Of a stretch of 21,831 nucleotides of DNA, positions 20,837 through 21,831 are shown piece after piece; position 1 is the first letter of the stretch; each line of letters opens with the position of its first letter. Source of the DNA: Alphaproteobacteria bacterium (GTDB lineage Bacteria > Pseudomonadota > Alphaproteobacteria > Sphingomonadales > Sphingomonadaceae). The position numbers were made by a program, and so were the translations under genes. The stretch spans positions 1-21,831 of the forward strand of contig VBAE01000236.1 of assembly GCA_005882415.1 (NCBI GenBank), given 5' to 3'. Below the pieces are notes generated by a model that did not search any database, was not told where the DNA came from, and was given only the letters and a program-made list of their open reading frames with translations.

Positions 20837-21831
20837 GCGAGCGCGCCATCCGCGGCCGCCTCGACGGCGACTTCCGGCTCGTGGAAGCCGAACCGCGCCT
20901 CGCCCAGCTCCAGCGCGCAGCCGGCGGCGAGGAGGACGGGGCGCTTGCGATCCCGCAGATCGCAAGCCTTGCCCGCCTGTCGCGCCGGCTCGGCATCACC
21001 ATCTCGCGCGCCGCGGTCGCCGCCGAGGGCGACAACGACCTCGACCTCTGGGTCCGCGCCCAGCCGGTCGAGGACGGGGTCGAGCTCGAAATCTCCGGCT
21101 GGGCCGAGCGCCCGGCCACCGCCCCGGCCCCCGCGGCCGACGCCGAGCGCCAGGCGGATTTCCTGCGCGCGTCGGCCGACTGGATCTGGGAAGTCGACCA
21201 GGCGCTCCGCTTCACCTCGGTCTCTCCCGCCGCCGCGTCCGCTGCCGGCAAGGCCGCGCCGGAGCTGATCGGGGCGCAGTTCACCACGCTGTTCCGCCTG
21301 ATCGAGGATCAGGAAGGGACACTCCCAATCCTCTCCGCGCTCGCCGAGCAGCGCCGGTTCGAGGATCAGGAGGCCGAGCTTCGCGGCAGCCGCGGCGGGC
21401 GCTACCGGCTTGCGGGCGTGCCCCTGATCGATGGCCTCGGCCGCTTCTCCGGCTTCCGCGGCTCCGCGACCGCGGTCGGTAGCTCCACCCCCAAGGCCGA
21501 AACCGCTCCTCCCACCAAGCCCGACACGGGCGCTTTCGGGGAACGGCTCGACCAGGCTCTGCGCGCGCCGCTTTCCCGGATCATCGCCAGCGCCGAGACG
21601 ATCGGCGCGCGGGGCGAGGGGCCGATCCGCCAGGATTATGCCGGCTATGCCGACGATATCGCGTCCGCGGGCCGTCATCTGCTTGCGCTGGTCGACGACC
21701 TCGTCGACCTGCAGGCGATCGAGCGGCCGGACTTCCACCCGGAATCGGAAGAACTGGACCTCGCCGACGTCGCCCGCCGCGCCGCCGGGCTGCTCACGGT
21801 TCGCGCCGCCGACCGCAAGGTTCGCGTCGAC
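20833..21831 (+). CDS. PAS / HisKA-like sensor protein lacking the phospho-accepting His (3' end outside window)
   Basis: An uninterrupted frame of 333 codons runs from ATG 20833 to the window edge. It overlaps the DUF2336 stop by four bases. The first ~100 residues have no recognised motif. A PAS domain spans about 108-215 (DFLRASADWIWEVDQALRF, ELIGAQFTTLF). From 235 there is a dimerisation helix pair like HisKA: FGERLDQALRAPLSRIIASAETI, then YADDIASAGRHLLALVDDLVDLQAIE. Active kinases read SHELRTPL here, so Gln241 replaces the phosphorylated histidine. The catalytic ATPase domain would lie beyond the window, so whether it binds ATP is unknown. It is probably a pseudokinase or a scaffold in a regulatory pathway with the DUF2336 protein. 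No transmembrane segment is seen. Confidence 0.75.
   Translation, partial: MSERAIRGRLDGDFRLVEAEPRLAQLQRAAGGEEDGALAIPQIASLARLSRRLGITISRAAVAAEGDNDLDLWVRAQPVEDGVELEISGWAERPATAPAPAADAERQADFLRASADWIWEVDQALRFTSVSPAAASAAGKAAPELIGAQFTTLFRLIEDQEGTLPILSALAEQRRFEDQEAELRGSRGGRYRLAGVPLIDGLGRFSGFRGSATAVGSSTPKAETAPPTKPDTGAFGERLDQALRAPLSRIIASAETIGARGEGPIRQDYAGYADDIASAGRHLLALVDDLVDLQAIERPDFHPESEELDLADVARRAAGLLTVRAADRKVRVD

Noticed and set aside
20797..21738. Minus-strand frame opposite the PAS/HisKA-like gene
   Set aside because: The plus-strand frame from 20833 is open to the window end, has PAS and HisKA-like motifs and a coupled start; the minus frame is Gly/Arg-rich without motifs.

Overview
The window looks like chromosomal DNA of a high-GC alphaproteobacterium, most likely a sphingomonad (Sphingomonadales). 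This rests on family content and gene order: MarR regulator / NlpC-P60 / M17 aminopeptidase, paired YdcH proteins next to a DUF1465 (RcdA-type) protein, an alphaproteobacterial single-cysteine DksA, a DUF2336 protein coupled to a PAS histidine-kinase-like protein, and a PEP-CTERM-like protein. No rRNA, tRNA, CRISPR array or insertion sequence was seen. Family assignments come from reading motifs, not from a search.

Layout. 1-931: the C-terminal end of an RTX-type calcium-binding protein and a small lipoprotein. 950-3501 (minus): a MarR regulator, an NlpC/P60-like protein that has lost its catalytic residues, and an M17 aminopeptidase interrupted by an internal deletion with frameshift. 3719-5366: a small membrane protein convergent with rimO. 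5432-7099: a palindromic repeat, a helix-turn-helix protein, and a visibly lower-GC islet holding a DUF3800 protein with a C-terminal cysteine cluster. 7123-8927 (minus): surE, translationally coupled to a K+ channel with RCK domains. 9026-11450: a host-attachment-family protein, a strong bidirectional terminator, a Ser/Thr-rich PEP-CTERM-like protein, and dksA behind a structured leader. 11525-12785: a REP-like repeat, two divergent YdcH genes and a DUF1465/RcdA-type gene. 12805-14294: an iron-containing alcohol dehydrogenase with an apparent in-frame gap, coupled by a 4-nt overlap to a 4HBT thioesterase. 14295-14420: a palindromic element lying exactly between two convergent stop codons. 14421-18090 (minus): a nitronate monooxygenase-like protein and an 892-residue two-TM coiled-coil protein of TipN-like architecture. 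18174-21831: an HPt-like protein, a nucleotidyltransferase / CDP-alcohol-phosphotransferase-like fusion, a DUF2336 protein, and a PAS/HisKA-like protein cut off by the window end.

Recurring theme. Several proteins keep a recognisable fold but lack the residues that define the activity: the C40 protein has Gly for the nucleophilic Cys, the HPt-like protein has Ser for His, the HisKA-like domain has Gln for His, and the CDP-alcohol motif is degenerate. Two more genes (M17 and the alcohol dehydrogenase) have lost an internal segment. The phosphorelay-like proteins, the DUF1465/RcdA homologue and the TipN-like protein suggest that cell-cycle or polarity functions are concentrated in the right half of the window. 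That link is an inference. The two internal deletions could be real or assembly errors; raw reads would decide.
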